From the NCBI GenBank assembly GCA_037576215.1, contig JBANDB010000009.1:3286001-3350000 (forward strand): a stretch of DNA of 64,000 nt, given 5' to 3'. This DNA comes from Armillaria gallica (Eukaryota; Basidiomycota; Agaricomycetes; Agaricales; Physalacriaceae). The position numbers and the translations under genes are program-made. Of the stretch, positions 20,964 to 34,022 are shown in pieces (position 1 is the stretch's first letter; every line of letters starts with the position of its first letter). Under the pieces are notes generated by a model. The model saw nothing but the letters and a program-made list of their open reading frames with translations. It was not told the DNA's origin and made no database searches.

Positions 20964-23791
20964 CTAAATCATCCAACATAAGATAGTAATAATAGACACC
21001 GCCCATCCAAACCTGCTAGTACTCCCAAGTTGTTGTATACTGTGGCCATCATTCTGGCTCGCCAAAGTCACGTCAGCAGCAGCGGTGGCCGTTTGGATGA
21101 ACGCCTCCCAAGCGGACCGCGTTGCCGAAGGGAATACGTATGTCGACTGAGTAGTACCCGCACCGTAATAGATTTCGTCTCCGCCAGGCAAGATGTCAAT
21201 GGCCAATGTCGAATCTTCTCCTCCGAATACACGGTCGCCGTCCACTAAGCCGGTCTCATTACTGCCGAAAATGAAGTCTCGAGCAAGTACAAAAGCCTTC
21301 ATGGAATTCGTCAACGTCTAATTTCTATCAGAGTCCAGTGAAGACGCACCGCATTCGGCGCGTCGGTCGGAACCAAATGTCCAGCTCCATTGACCAAAAC
21401 ATACTTCCAGCCTCTCTCTTGATGTACAATACCAGCAAAAGAGCCTGACTCGTTGTACCAAGGTGTCGATGGCTTCCTTGTAAACCCTTGGATCCCTCCG
21501 AATGTTGTATTCTGTACGAATTGTAAACTTGGATCCCAACGATGGTCGAGCGATTTACCTGAATGGCAACTATCGAACAAGGAGGGCATAAGTTTAGATC
21601 AGGAAGATATATGTCGTGACATACTTTCTGTCCCACGGTGCGTAATTAGAGAATCATCATTGCCCGAGTACAGGACGATGGTGATATTCTGTGCGGTAGC
21701 ATTGGTTGCAAGCTCCGTCAAGAACACCATTGGTCTAACAAAAATTTCTCAGCCTCGTTCTCGATTTTACTGGGGAAATGCCGTACTCAGGACCTGAGAA
21801 GATCGCACCAGTCAAGCTCCACACGCCTCAATTATCGGCGAACACTCACTTGGGTCAACTAGTCCTGAAAAGGCAACTTAGCGAGGTCGTAATAAAGGTT
21901 AATCGATGATCACCCACCGCTTTGGCCAAATGTGAATTCGAAACTGAGGGCCCAGTCCTTGCTTGTAGGGGCGTGAAGTGCAGTCCTCGTCTGATTATCT
22001 GGACATCACAATTTAGTTCAGATAAATGATCTTGATGCTACGCTGGCTGACCATTTAAGAACACAGTTGCGTCTGTAGTCACTTCGGGGTTGAGCGCATC
22101 CGGTATGTCATATACCTATGGACAGCAAGTCAGATAATGTAACAGAGATCATGATGGCTGAATCACGTTGAGCATCTGGCTGACATCTGAAAAGTGGCTG
22201 TTAATGATTATCAAAAGGTATATCAATCTCGGCTTACTCCAGGGGTACGTGTAGTTGAGGGCGTAGTCAATGAATTCGTCCAGAAGCAGACAGCCATACT
22301 ATCAGATTGATCAAGCAACTTCTTATTCAATGAGAGAAATATAAACGCACCCATGAATCGATTGTTCCATTGGATGGCCGTCCAGTAAGGTCCCTCTTCC
22401 ATTCCTCACGTCGAGTTGCCTGATCCCGTCTGGTCAATGTATCCACCTCATCAGTTCGGACAGACAATTTTGAAAGCAGCTGGGATTTGAATGATCGCAT
22501 CCTCATCTCCGAAAGGAGGAAAACAACATCACGATCCGTGGGCAGGATCAACGAAATACTTGGAATGATGCCCCCTTGAGGGTACGTGAGATTGACGTCG
22601 TATCCACATAATTTACTCCTGTTGAATATTTAATCCTTGGATATGATGCGATAAAACGGTACCCACTGCTCTTCAAAGTATTTATACACCTCGGGGTCAT
22701 AACCGATCAACTGAGGATATGTTTGTATGGTATCAAGCTGAGAGACGATGTTTCAGATAGGTTCTCGCCACAGTAATGTACTTACCGCAGGCAATAGCTC
22801 AAATACTTGCCCAGATGTGATCGCACCGTTCCCAATTCCCACTCCGGCAAGATTGACGGGGGCATTTGACATTGAAAAGTACGTTTTCATTATGTAGGGC
22901 TGTAGAGAGATTGTCAGGATGCTGGCATAAAGAGTTTATATAGAGCCTACTATGTAAACGCCAGCATAACTTTCCCCTGTAATATAGAGGGGTCTTGTGG
23001 CAAGGCTCGGAAAGACTTTGACGAAGTTCCCCAGGAATCCCATGAAGTCCTCTCCCACTTGCTCTTCGTCGGCGACTGTGGCGACAGTTGTATATTAATC
23101 AATGATGTATCAAAGGACAGCCTTTGTTCGGAACGCACCGTATCCGTCAGCGTCTGCAGTCGCAAATCCGACGCCTCTGCAACGTGTGAATTTTTACAAA
23201 GTTGGAGACGAAGGTCACTTACACCGGCTGGTCGATCCACACGTAGTCCGCGACATTCGCCCAAGTATAATTGTTGCCCGACGCACTGTAATCACCGCCG
23301 ATATTTATAGGTCCGTTCTAAAACTGGGTGAGCGTGAAACACGACGGAAAAATAGAATACTCACGCCGAAGAGAAGGCCGTACATACTCGATGACCCCGG
23401 ACCCCCGTTGAGCCATATACCCCACGGTTCCGTGCTGGTTCCGTTAGCGTCCGCGGTAAGCGAGCCTTCCTCTTTTTCGAATGCCCAGAAGAACAGTGTG
23501 TCGTTGGGGTGTCCTTCGCGTTGAACACCAATGTTTCCAGCAAAACTACGCGACACGTCGAATGTAACATTAGGAAGAAGCTCCGTTACCTCAAAGTCTG
23601 ACGAAAAATTAATGAGAGGTTCGTAAGAAAAGAAAGGCGAAGTCATCACATTTCTGCCAATCAGGACCAAGGTCAGTGGACGGTTCGTTGGAATAAACAT
23701 GGGGGTATGAACTTGGAAGGGTATCTGCCAAGACCTTTGCGAAGGGACCCACGAAGGCCAAGGCAATGGTGACGCGTCGAATCATAGACAT
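20964..23791 (-). CDS. Serine carboxypeptidase (peptidase family S10), secreted
   Basis: Start ATG 23791 (MSMIRRVTIALAFVGPFAKV) gives a signal peptide ending near LADTLP. The S10 hallmarks are all visible: substrate-binding WLNGGPGSSSMYGL (about 23400), nucleophile GESYAGVYI (about 22975), catalytic Asp in VLYSGNDDSL (about 21660) and catalytic His in VNGAGHLVP (about 21380). About ten introns of roughly 50 nt interrupt it. Several N-glycosylation sequons occur (NVT, NGT, NET). The extreme C-terminus is hydrophobic (WAVSIITILCWMI), so the enzyme may be GPI- or membrane-anchored at the cell surface. Role: removal of C-terminal residues from peptides, for nutrition or wall protein processing. 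Confidence 0.9.
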
Positions 23792-24799
23792 GAAGACGAA
23801 CAGGACCTAAACCAACGGTGGTCGTCTTTATGAAGGAGACGACAATAAAAAAATCGCACGCTGCACTGCATAATTGTGGCGGTTACTTATAAGTCCCGAG
23901 TGCCCTGGCCCGGTGATAGCTGCGTAGTTAAGTAGAAAAGGGAATCAACGAAAAGAAGTCGCTCGGACGGAAGCAAATGGCCGCAGGTAGACAGCTATTG
24001 TTTGTCATTTCGTGTGACGTGAACATTACGGCACGCCGCGAGGTGAAGATGCAGATCACCCTATTGTTTTCCTCTGCTATGAGTGACTATGGAACACTGA
24101 GATGAAAGGGCCTATTCATCACTCGCGACTGTTGGTCTCGTGGCGCTTTTATAGCTGGCGAGCCCGAGGTCAACAAAAGAAATCCCTGATGGCAACTTTT
24201 CGTAGAATCCCAGATCATCTCCAGGAGAACCAGCAGCCAGTGGCAGCGATGATGGTGGTTGAAGTAAGAGAAGCGATGGAAGGTGTCTGTGCGCTGAGGG
24301 CCTTCGGAGAATACTTGAATGTCTCAAATTAGAATGATAAGGTGTAAAATTACCGCAGTCTTCCGGCTCAAATCGAGAGATACCCATATGAGGCGGGAAT
24401 AGGCCCGACACCTGCCGGATTCTGGTTGCAAGGGTATTGGTAGGAACATGAATATTAATCACCTTGAATTCCCATGAAGTATGTTCTCTTCCTTCTCACT
24501 CCAAGCTCCAAGGGAGGTGACGATGCTCATTTTATTTATACAGAAGTCTTCACTGGCCAGTAGAACCCCGCCCGTCCCCCCCAAGAAATCATTCCCTACA
24601 TACTGTCTTAAATCTCGTTTTGTAGGTCATTCGTGGACACCAATTCTTTACTCAACAGGCTGCCAGTGCATACGGACAGCATCCGGCGCTAAACTAGTGG
24701 AAGATGTCAATCTATACATGAGACCTGTGCGGATGGTCTCAGGTACTTGGCAGCATTAAAAAACACTGCCGTTTAAACAGGAGCTGCCTTTCCTCCGCC
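23792..24799. other. Divergent spacer without recognised genes
   Basis: Holds the promoters of the carboxypeptidase (-) and the Cys-rich protein (+). Open frames at 24112-24462 (-) and 24481-24759 (+) show no known motif or splice consistency. Confidence 0.4.
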
Positions 24800-26018
24800 A
24801 TGACATACTCGCGTCCTCACTGGGGCTGGTTTCTGTGTCTTTTCGTCCTTTCTCTTCCCCTCTTTTTCGGTTTGTTCTTTGGGCTGAACTACAAAGGTAT
24901 GTACGACAAGTTTGCACCGACTCACACGCTCAACTGTCACAGAAATAATACGGAACGGTTGGCCCCTGACGACTTGTACCGTCAATAATGCCACGCTTTC
25001 TACGCGATATTGCTGTTACTCAGACTGTTCACCCAGCTGTTTCACGAGTGCACCAAATGGCGCAACCACCTGTGGCGACCTAATCAATCAAGTAAATGGT
25101 GGTTACAGTCCGGCAGCCTGCGCGGCGAACAACTCGATCTGTCCGGAGGCTATCGGAACTATTTGTGACGGAGGGTAAGTTCGCTGCCTACTATTTAGTA
25201 CTGTACGCGCATTGATTTCCTATCTTACCTAGCTACCGTTGCTGTAATCAATGCTGCAGCACATGTCAGTCGTGCACAACGAGGTAAGCTCCTATACTCG
25301 AGATGAGCATTTTTTTGCTGAACGAGGGTCGCTATGTAGTTGCCCAACGTCATCGTCATCTTGCAGTCAATCATGCACAACGTCGCCGTACGTCAATCAT
25401 ATTTGCTATTGACGCCCTCATTATAATACTTAATGGAGCATTACAGATGTAACTGCTATTGCTGTAGTTCTACCTATCATCGCCAATGCACGCTCCGCTG
25501 CCCTACTTGCTATTCCGTCAACCTCATCATGTCCTATTCACCGTACAACGGCTATATCCAATCAAACGTTCCCTACTCGCAAGACTTTTCCCAAGATTCA
25601 AGCAAAGCCGAAGCGTTTTTAGCAAATCACCCAGTCAACTCAACGAGTAAATGTTATTACAATCCCAAGAGTTTAACCGAGGTGCGTCAATAATCCAGCA
25701 AAGACGTCACATTGGCTAACGGCGCACTGACAGCTGTCCTTGGACGTTTCATTCACAGCCTGGAAATGGGCAGTATCAGCAATCTTCGGAATGATCCCGA
25801 TCCTCTTCGCCTTGGGATTCACTATGTTCCATTTTTGTTGCTATCCAGTATACGCGATAGGCCGGCAGCTTCAGCGCGGACGTCGACGCGATTCCGGGAA
25901 ACGGCGCGCAGAACATGTCGCGTCGGATGCAGAAGCTCGACCAGCAGAAATAGCGAATGATCTGAACGTGGATAAAAACCAAGATGAGGCACCACCACCG
26001 TATGAGAAGGAAAGATAG
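24800..26018 (+). CDS. Cys-rich two-TM protein with PPPY tail
   Basis: Not a family I can name. ATG 24800 is followed by a short tail and a strong membrane segment (FLCLFVLSLPLFFGLFFGL). Intron 24900-24945 leads into a lumenal/extracellular part dense in cysteine: RYCCYSDCSPSC, RCCNQCCSTCQSC, SSCSQSC, CNCYCC and RCPTC. This part is spread over small exons (about 24946-25176, 25235-25284, 25341-25389, 25447-25681). The last exon (from about 25735) encodes a second membrane segment (AVSAIFGMIPILFALGFTMF) and a cytosolic tail rich in Arg/Ala/Asp that ends DEAPPPYEKER. PPPY is a PPxY ligand for WW domains of Rsp5/Nedd4 ubiquitin ligases or their adaptors, so it may be a trafficking adaptor or a ubiquitin-sorted surface protein. 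Confidence 0.7.
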
Positions 26019-26388
26019 TAGTTAATACCATTGATATCTGTTTTTCCATTTTACCCTATTTCGCTGTTTCAGCGCTTCTTGTATTTCAGGTTATTTAAGT
26101 ACGAAGGCAAACAGGGCGCCTAACCTAGCCACCGTCGCCTCAGGTTGATGACAGATCGGCGTCTGAATTCAATCTTCACGACGGTCTGAAACGCATTGCA
26201 TGGCTCTAGGATTATCTTTCACCTTCTGGCCTTCCTTCAAAGTCCGCGAGGCTCACATTTTGCGGGTAACCAAGTCCCATCCGTATGTCTCGGAGGGAAC
26301 GAGTATCTGTCATCCTGACTTCGGCTAACATCCGCTTAGGCGGCCATCGATTTCGAACAAAGGGAGTCGAGGCACTACCTGTACAGTC
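26019..26388. other. Convergent 3' flanks
   Basis: No gene seen. This is the spacer between the 3' ends of the Cys-rich protein (+) and the splicing factor (-). Confidence 0.5.
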
Positions 26389-29300
26389 TCAAGTGCTAGC
26401 ACGTAAAACCATGGCATCCAAAGAGATAGCCACGTAATCCTCTGTAGCACTTCCAACACCTTCCGTCGCCGCCCACACTGCATCGTCCAAAATGTAAACC
26501 AAAAGACCACCCTTCCCGTCAGCCGACGGACTGACGCGAAACAGAGGCATCCTCGACTTCTCATGTGCACGACCGGTAGGTAGGAATAAGAGGTTATGAG
26601 ACGCAGCAAACTCCTCCACAATGGAGCGGAACGTGATTTCTTGTGTCCTGGCTGACGGCCTTGGTTGTGTTTTCGACGTCCCATTTCGTGAAGGAGCGTT
26701 AGACGGAGCTTCTGCAAGGAAGTCAGGTTTAGGAAGGCGTGTGGGCGCGTCAGGTCCTAGTTCAAGCGCCTTGTTCATTAACTGCAGTCCACACGTGAAC
26801 CCACGTGAAACTCTCGGCATGCTTTGAACATCCTCGGGGAATGCGGCTTTCCAAACCTCCGAATACCACCGCGCCACCTCCTCAAAATTGACATTCGGCT
26901 GTATGAGCCAGATGTGCAGAACATCCAGCCATTTCGGAAAGAATTCTGTTTCAAGTAGCCGTGAGAAGACGTTCGGGCGGATAAATTCTGCCCACTGAAG
27001 GACATGTTGCAGTGGTTCCATCCGTTGATTTCGCGGATTGATGCGGAGGTCATTTCTCAGCGTCGAGCCCAACTTGGGGACAACATATTTCAGCAGGATG
27101 CTATCCCAATCGTTCGAATCGAACACCTGCAATAAATCATGATCAGTAGATGCAGAACGACTGAAGAGAATAAGTCGTACATCTTTCCAAGCAATGAGAT
27201 CCTTCGGAATATCGTCACCTGCCGTCCAACTACGAAGTAGGCTCTTGACTTTCCGTCTGGCATCCCCAATGACTTCCTCTAAACGGAGGCCCACGTGAGG
27301 AAGCCAAGGGAATACAATTGCTTGAAGAGTCACTGTATCATTCTTGGGGGACCAAGCCGCTACAGCCTTCTGGACTTTCGGTAAGATCAACTGGTCAAGA
27401 AAATTGTCCGAGATGAATGCCGGTAAGAAAGAGGACCAGGCTTCGTAAAGCTTGACAGCGGAAGTGGGGCTTTGTGCAGACCATTCGTTGTTGATGAACG
27501 TACGAACTCGCGGAAGCCATACACTCCATAGTAGACTTTCGAAGGGAGTCATAGGTTTTTCACTGCACCGGGCTAGTTAGTGAGAAATTCAATGTGTCGA
27601 TACTATGCAACTCACGCTTCGATGACAGGCGCCCGAGTCACTTGAGTTCCATAGACGTCTACCTGCGTTTGGGGTTCTCGGGAGGCGAGTTAACACGGAG
27701 CGCATGTCGCCAACTCCGAAAAGTGGAAATAAGGAAAGTGGGGTCCTGTAATGGATCCCACTGGGACACCATTCGTCGCACCTGGAAAACGGATTAGTAA
27801 TGTACTCCAGAAACTGAACAAAATGATAGTTACTGAAGGTGCTATTGCCGCGACAACGATTTCATCCAACCGATATTTGTCATATTCGTTCGAATAGTCG
27901 CTCAAAAGCCGGTAAACCAGGGGAGAGAATGGGTCAAGCGATACTTCATAAGCAGCGGCGAGCTCTTTGGATTTGGTGTCGAATTCGTTGAGCTACAAGC
28001 TGCACTTGCTGCAAACGTGCAATGACTATGTCTGGGTTAGAATCTGAAGGATCAGAAAGGATCAGATGCTCACGTTCAGCCTCTTCTTCCACTCTCTTCC
28101 GCAGTCGTGCATCCTCTTTGACAACCCATTTTTTCTTGTCATCCAAAGATTTGGCCTCCCTTGCTAGTCCATCAAGATCAGTCTTGCAAGCGTCAGCTAT
28201 CAGTCTGATGTTATGGCGGACTTCAGGTATTCGTGTAGGATCGTTTGATGGTGACCAAGTATTCAGAGATATATCGGCTAAGGAGCTAACTTCTCGAGGC
28301 TATACAAGGGAGTCAAAACCCTGGATAAAAGCAAAATAACGTCACGTACAACTGCGCCTGTAGCATCGATGATTTCGCCAACACCAGACACTGACGACAC
28401 GTTTTCTCCGGCGTCTGCGAGGATCTCCTCGTATGTCTTGTGTTCTATCTTGGTCTTGATCTTTTTGGGGTTCTTCCAAACGGCAGACCTTTTCTCCTTG
28501 GCTGCCTTCTCCTTCTTTCTGGCCTTCTTCACCTTCGATCCTCTTCATCGTCGCTAACAACTTCTCCCCGCCTTCTCGCCTCCATTTTGGACTGTTCCGT
28601 CCTCTCCTTAAACCCGCGAAAAGCAATACCCACCCTGCCAGGCCGCATCTTGGTCTCTACAGGTGTGACAATGCCTTCTCCTGTTGTTCCAAGACCCGTG
28701 CCCGCCTGCCAGCCCATCTTTGCTAGCATTCGTGCACCGAAGGAGCCTGATATATTTTGGAAGTGTGCTTGCTCTGCATGACTGAGAACGGGGGGCTCTG
28801 GAGTAAGACCGGAGTTGCGTAAGAAAGAGTTCGAACGATTACCGCCAAAGGCTGATGGTAGATCTTTGGAAGGGGGTGTGTATGTGGAAGTGGATGCGCT
28901 AGTCTGAGAGGTCTCGGTAGATGTAGATTTGGCGAAGGGAGAGGAAGCAGCGCCGATACCACCCTTGGAAAAGGCGGATTGAATGGTTGTCGATTTTCCA
29001 GCACCGATGCCACCCTTTGACAGCGGTGAGGAAGTCGAGCCAATGCCTGCGACCGAATGTTTGGATCCTAGGCCACCCACCGCTGGTGCGAACGAGTCAT
29101 CCTCATCCTCATCCCGAACTCGAGGTGAGGGTAGCCTGGAAGGTTCAGACTCGTCAGAAACGTCCCGAGTATCCTCACCTTCCTCACCCTCGGATTCAGC
29201 AGCGTCGGCGTCGTCCTCTTCCAGCTCGTCCTCTGCATCGACATCCATAGACAAATTCTCTGGCTCTTTCTGTGAGACAAATGTAGGTTGCTTCTTCTTC

Positions 29301-29494
29301 TTCGTCGGCCGTTGTTGGTAGACTTCTTCGTCGCTATCATCTCCAAATACACCGTATATTGCGTCCTCTTTGCCATCCTTTCGCCTTCGTTTCCGGTGAT
29401 ATGGGTCGTCTTCTGCTCCCTCTCCACCGGATTCAGATCCCACAGAGGAGTCTGAGTCGTCCTCGTCCTCTAGGACACGCTTTCTACGGGCCAT
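26389..29494 (-). CDS. TFIP11: G-patch splicing factor TFIP11 / Ntr1 (Spp382)
   Basis: Component of the NTR complex that activates the DEAH helicase Prp43 to disassemble post-splicing spliceosomes in the nucleus. ATG 29494 begins MARRKRVLEDEDDSDSS. The N-terminal third is acidic and Ser-rich with repeated SKGGIGA motifs. A G-patch follows at about 28770-28600 (SGSFGARMLAKMGWQAGTGL, then a conserved MRPGRVGIAFRGFKE). A Lys-rich stretch comes next, and the C-terminal GCFC/TFP11 domain fills 27552-26700 (EAWSSFLPAFISDNFLDQLI, LRINPRNQRMEPLQHVLQWA). The large 3' exon is broken by no obvious frame error. It lies about 200 nt downstream of the UBP12 gene on the same strand. Confidence 0.9.
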
Positions 29495-29698
29495 GACGAG
29501 GAATGGAGGTCGTGGTAAGAGAAAGTGGTTGAGTCACTTGCCAAATTTGGAATTTAGTCGATATACTGTCTGTTGTTACAGATTATTGGATTTCTGGTGC
29601 AGCTATGTAAAGTATAGGTATGTAGCAAAATAAGTATCGGAAAGCAGAGTAATGAATACGCGATTACGACGATAGATTACATGAGGTCTACGGTCATA

Positions 29699-32600
29699 TT
29701 ACGAAACTGAAGCTAAAGAAAGCTCATCGTCTTGTCGATGAGCATGAACGTCGGCAAAAGGATTGTCAGACAGGCTCGAGTCAGAGGGAGAGGCTATCCT
29801 ATCGATGCCTATGTCTGACCAAGTGGGCGACGGCTCCCGGACCTGAAAGGATGAAGAACCCTGCCAATCATCATCCTCCAGATCTGGATCAGTATCAACG
29901 TCTGCTTCGGCCTCCACGGACGATGTTGGGGATGTGCTGCTAGAGGGATCAGGGAAGTTAAAGCCGAGTCGTGAGTGTGTGAGGGTATGGTTATCGTAAT
30001 TGCTGAGTATGTCATTAGTGTCAATTGATTCATCAAAACCTGGTGGGTCATCAGCGGCTGGCGAGGGTAAAGAGTATGGGGCAGACGAGATTGAACGCCA
30101 GTGATCGCTCGATAATGTGTAATCGTTTGATGATGAGGGTGTTTTCGGATACACAGTGCCTGAGTAGGTATCGTCTTCATTGGGAGGTGTCGGCAACTGT
30201 GTATCCGCCGTTGTGTTTGCCTCGACGCTCTCTTCCTCTTTAGCGAGATTTAAACGAGCGGCTTCCACCTTCGCATGAGATTGCCCACCCAACGGAGAAG
30301 ATGTTCGACGCCGATAGAAAAGTAGATATGCGTTGGCATTCTGGGAAAACAAAGCGATCAGTAGACCAAGATACAAATAATATTTTACTCACCACGGCAT
30401 CCGTCGCGCGCGCCGACGTTACATACGAATCATCGAAATGATGCCATTGCTCGGTGAGGTGATTCATGGCATAGGCACGGTAGTGACCTCCTCCAAGCCC
30501 ACCCATATGTTCGTCGACTCCGAAAAGGTCATATACCAAAGGCTCGTCCAGGTTGCCGAGTTCTAGAGTGTCTGTTGCGATACCATTGTCCTCAAGCCTC
30601 TTAGCCACAGTCCGTTCCCCAGCCATTGCTGTCAAATCTAAACCCTCCACGGGGAAGTCCACAAACGAATCGATCTTATCACGAAGGGTCCGGCTGTTGC
30701 TGAAGCGCTTGAGGTGGACGACGAGCACATCCGGCACCTTCCAGAGATCAAACTTCTTCGTGGCCTGTTGGTGCTTCTTGCACTGAGGACAATACCACAG
30801 GTCATCTTCGCCAAGACGCTCCTCCTTGGTAAACTCGTCGAGACAGTCTTGCAAAGAAATGTCCTTCGGCTTTTTCCCGGCTGACGCCTCCTGTGCTTCC
30901 CGATACTCAGGGTGAACGTGCATTCCCCAAGTATCCCATCGGGCATGTTCAAAATGCCTCCGCTCTTCACCAAAGTAATATGCCTTCATGTTTTCGTCAA
31001 ACTCGCAGAATAGAGCATCATTCTCGCGGAGCAGCACGGGCTCGTTGTCAATGTCCTCCTCCCTCTTGTCCCAGGATTCATAGGTCTTCGTCTGGTAGTA
31101 GCCGGTCTGAGTGGACACATAATCCTTGAAATCGGATTTCAAGCGCAGCGTGAAGATGCCTTTCTTAGGGCCGACTTTGATAGGCTCCAGGTCGGATTTG
31201 GATTGTGAACCATCGTTGCTTATCAAGTCATCATCTTCACCGATGTTCATGCTCTTGGCGTCAACTATATCGCCCTCTTCAACGTCGACGTCCTGAACCG
31301 TAACGACGTCACCATCCTCGTGAATCTCGGTAAGCGAATCAGTCACTGGGGCGCCACTAATCTGGATAGGATCAGCGTCGGAGCCTTTGGAAGTTTCGCC
31401 CTGCCAATCATACAGATCTCGAGTACTCGCAGTCCACCGCTGTAGCCGTTCAATTGCCGCGTTATACATGAGATCGACGCTCTTAGCTTGTTTTCTATCA
31501 AGGACCATGATTGAGGGGTGTCCGAAGTATCCATCTCCGCGACTGTAGCTGGGCTTGAAAGATGTAACATGAGCGTCCGCGAGGAACATGGGAATAATGA
31601 TGGGGTCGTTCGGCTGCTTTTTGTACGTTCGGCTTTGTTGGGCATGGCAAGGCAGCTCATAGCAAACGACCACATCGTTATCCTGTACTTCGCCACATAG
31701 TACTGAATCATTCAGGTTTTTGTAGAATTTGTGCTGGAACGTTTCGAGGGTAAGGAGCTGAATACGGTCGGGTTAACGATGCAAAGGAAAGAGCGACGAA
31801 GCACGCACGTGATCAGGATCGACGCCCATCCATCTACCGAGGAGAACACGCAGGTCCTTTAATGAAGCATCTGGCCCCAACTCTACAGGTATCTAACACG
31901 GTCCCGTGAAAAAGAGAAAGACGAAAGTAATATAAGCATGCTTACCTTTACGTGGGCCTTCTGGACATCCCAGGGGATATATAAAATTGTGTGTCTCCAC
32001 TTCTTCTTTATGGGTAGTGGGAGTGTCAAGTACATGAAAGGATCGAATGTGATAGAAACCTAGCGTAAAGATTAGCTAGCTGAGGAGTTCATAAAATAAT
32101 CTAACTTGCCTTCTTGCATTCCGGACAAACTAGAGTACTTTGATATTGGCCTTGAAACAAATCGACGATGACGCTGTCGTTCCGCTTCTTATAACCTTCC
32201 CAAGACCTTTTGGCTAGCTCAACCAGCTCAAGTTCACCTCCGCCTCCCAATCAGGATTTTCGACATATGGCTTTTTTAAGACCCGATTCAAGTCTTCGTG
32301 CAGGCCATCGAGAAGGAATGCTACCAGCTCTTGAGAGTCATGCTGTTGGTAACCACTGAACTGAGGCGCAAAACGCTGGAGTTGAGATTTGAACTCGCGA
32401 GGGGAGTAAGATGATGCTATGCCGTTCTCATCCCAAATGCGATCCAAAAGTGCACCGAAAGCCTCAGCAATTGCTCCATGCATGCCAAGGGGGTTATCGG
32501 GATTGAGTTCGTCCTTAAAAACGCCGGCTTCCGATTGCGAGTTAGTTTGAGGCCATGTAAGTAGAGGATCGGCATACTTAAGAAGTATTCTGCGAGTTCT

Positions 32601-34022
32601 TTGGTGTGTGCTAGGCATTGCAGTGCAGAATTCATGAAACAGGTATTCCCCCTAAGAATGTGATGAGTCTCGCAAGTCATTAAAGAAGGGAGGAAAATTT
32701 ACATATTACCCAACCCCAGCGTACCCGGCTCTACCGTTCTATAAACCCTGCCGTTTGGCTTCGATGGCAAGGAGGATACATAATGATCATCCACCGTGGC
32801 CCGTGTCTTGTTGTCGTCACTGTCATGTTGTGGTTGTTGCCCATCCGATTGAAAAAACTATCGTTGGAGTTGAAAAGGGGCTTAGGCTCTGGCTCAAACG
32901 CTACTGTGGTAGTGTTGGGCTTTAGCGGCATATCTGAGAGCCACCCATTCTCTCGCTTGAACTCCACTACAAACGCATCGTCTGTGTCAATAAGCTCGTC
33001 TCCTAAGGTCTCTTCAGTGGGTAATACTCGTCTACCGCGGTTGAGGTTGAATTCGGACAATGGATATTCTGGATGATTGAAGTCGTCACCAGATGGCTCG
33101 ACTTTCCACACACGATACTCGGGTAGCGGGACAGGAGACTCAGGAGCGGCGACGATGGCCAAACGCTCGCAGAGCGTTTTAATCGTGTCTTGAGTAGAGA
33201 GCGTGACGTATGGATGGGAAGGAGCGTCGAGGTCGGGAAGAACTTCGGTCTGTGCGAGACGAAGCACTCTGAGGCGAGGCGGCTGAAGCTCCAATGCGAC
33301 TTCGTTTGAACGCATGATAGTTTTTCGAGGCAGTACACATTGTGGTTCGCCATACCTATGGAATGCAAGGTGAGAAATGGAAATCAGAGCGATGCACGGC
33401 ATCAGAGAATGCAGCTTTGCCACTCCAATGCATACAGCCGACGCACGCGTCACAAAAAACTGACTCACCAGGCAACAAAGTGGTTCCATGCTTCCAGTGG
33501 AATGAATTCCACATCGTATGTCTCGACAATCGGAGACCCCAGATTACCGTACTCATCGATAAGAGAAGAATTGTCCACAGCGCCGAGGTCTTCCTCTTGA
33601 TGAGGTCCTTCTTTGTCGACAGTCCCTAAACAAGCCTTGCGCCATTTCTCCCACCACTCCTTGCTAACGAGATACCAGGTCTCTCCGACCTGCATCTTCT
33701 TGAGGCGAATCTCGTTGATGGTCTTGAGTTTCTCCTGAGGTGGCGTCGCAGCAAATGTAGGAGTATTTTCTGTAATGGGTTCTTCCATGTCAGTGTCGAT
33801 TTCGTGATTCGGGTCAGAAAGCGATAGGGTTGACATCTGGTCGGTACGAGGACTGCGACCCGAGCTCTCCTGGGTGGCAGGATCGGATAGTGTCCGTTTC
33901 TGCGACGATGATGAGGTATCGGACTGCATGGATTGCGACCGCTGTCGTTTGCGGCTCTCTAAAGGTCGAAGGGAAGGCGAAGGAGAGTCTGCTGGCGAAG
34001 GAAGCGACTGGGAAGGGTTCAT
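29699..34022 (-). CDS. UBP12: Ubiquitin C-terminal hydrolase, UBP12 / USP4-11-15 type
   Basis: Deubiquitinating cysteine protease. ATG 34022 starts a Ser/Pro-rich N-terminus. Then come a DUSP domain ([20 protein letters not shown] at about 33690), a ubiquitin-like region (about 33300-33080), and the Cys box [18 protein letters not shown], which is formed only after splicing an intron at about 32650-32705. The [20 protein letters not shown] block is at about 32340. A large insertion with acidic repeats precedes the zinc-ribbon [20 protein letters not shown] (about 30780) and the His box [14 protein letters not shown] (about 30500). The C-terminal tail (30300-29700) is disordered and Ser/Asp-rich. 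The frame slips at the AAAAAA run 32852-32857, just before the catalytic domain, which one extra base would restore. The catalytic Cys and His are both present. Confidence 0.9.
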
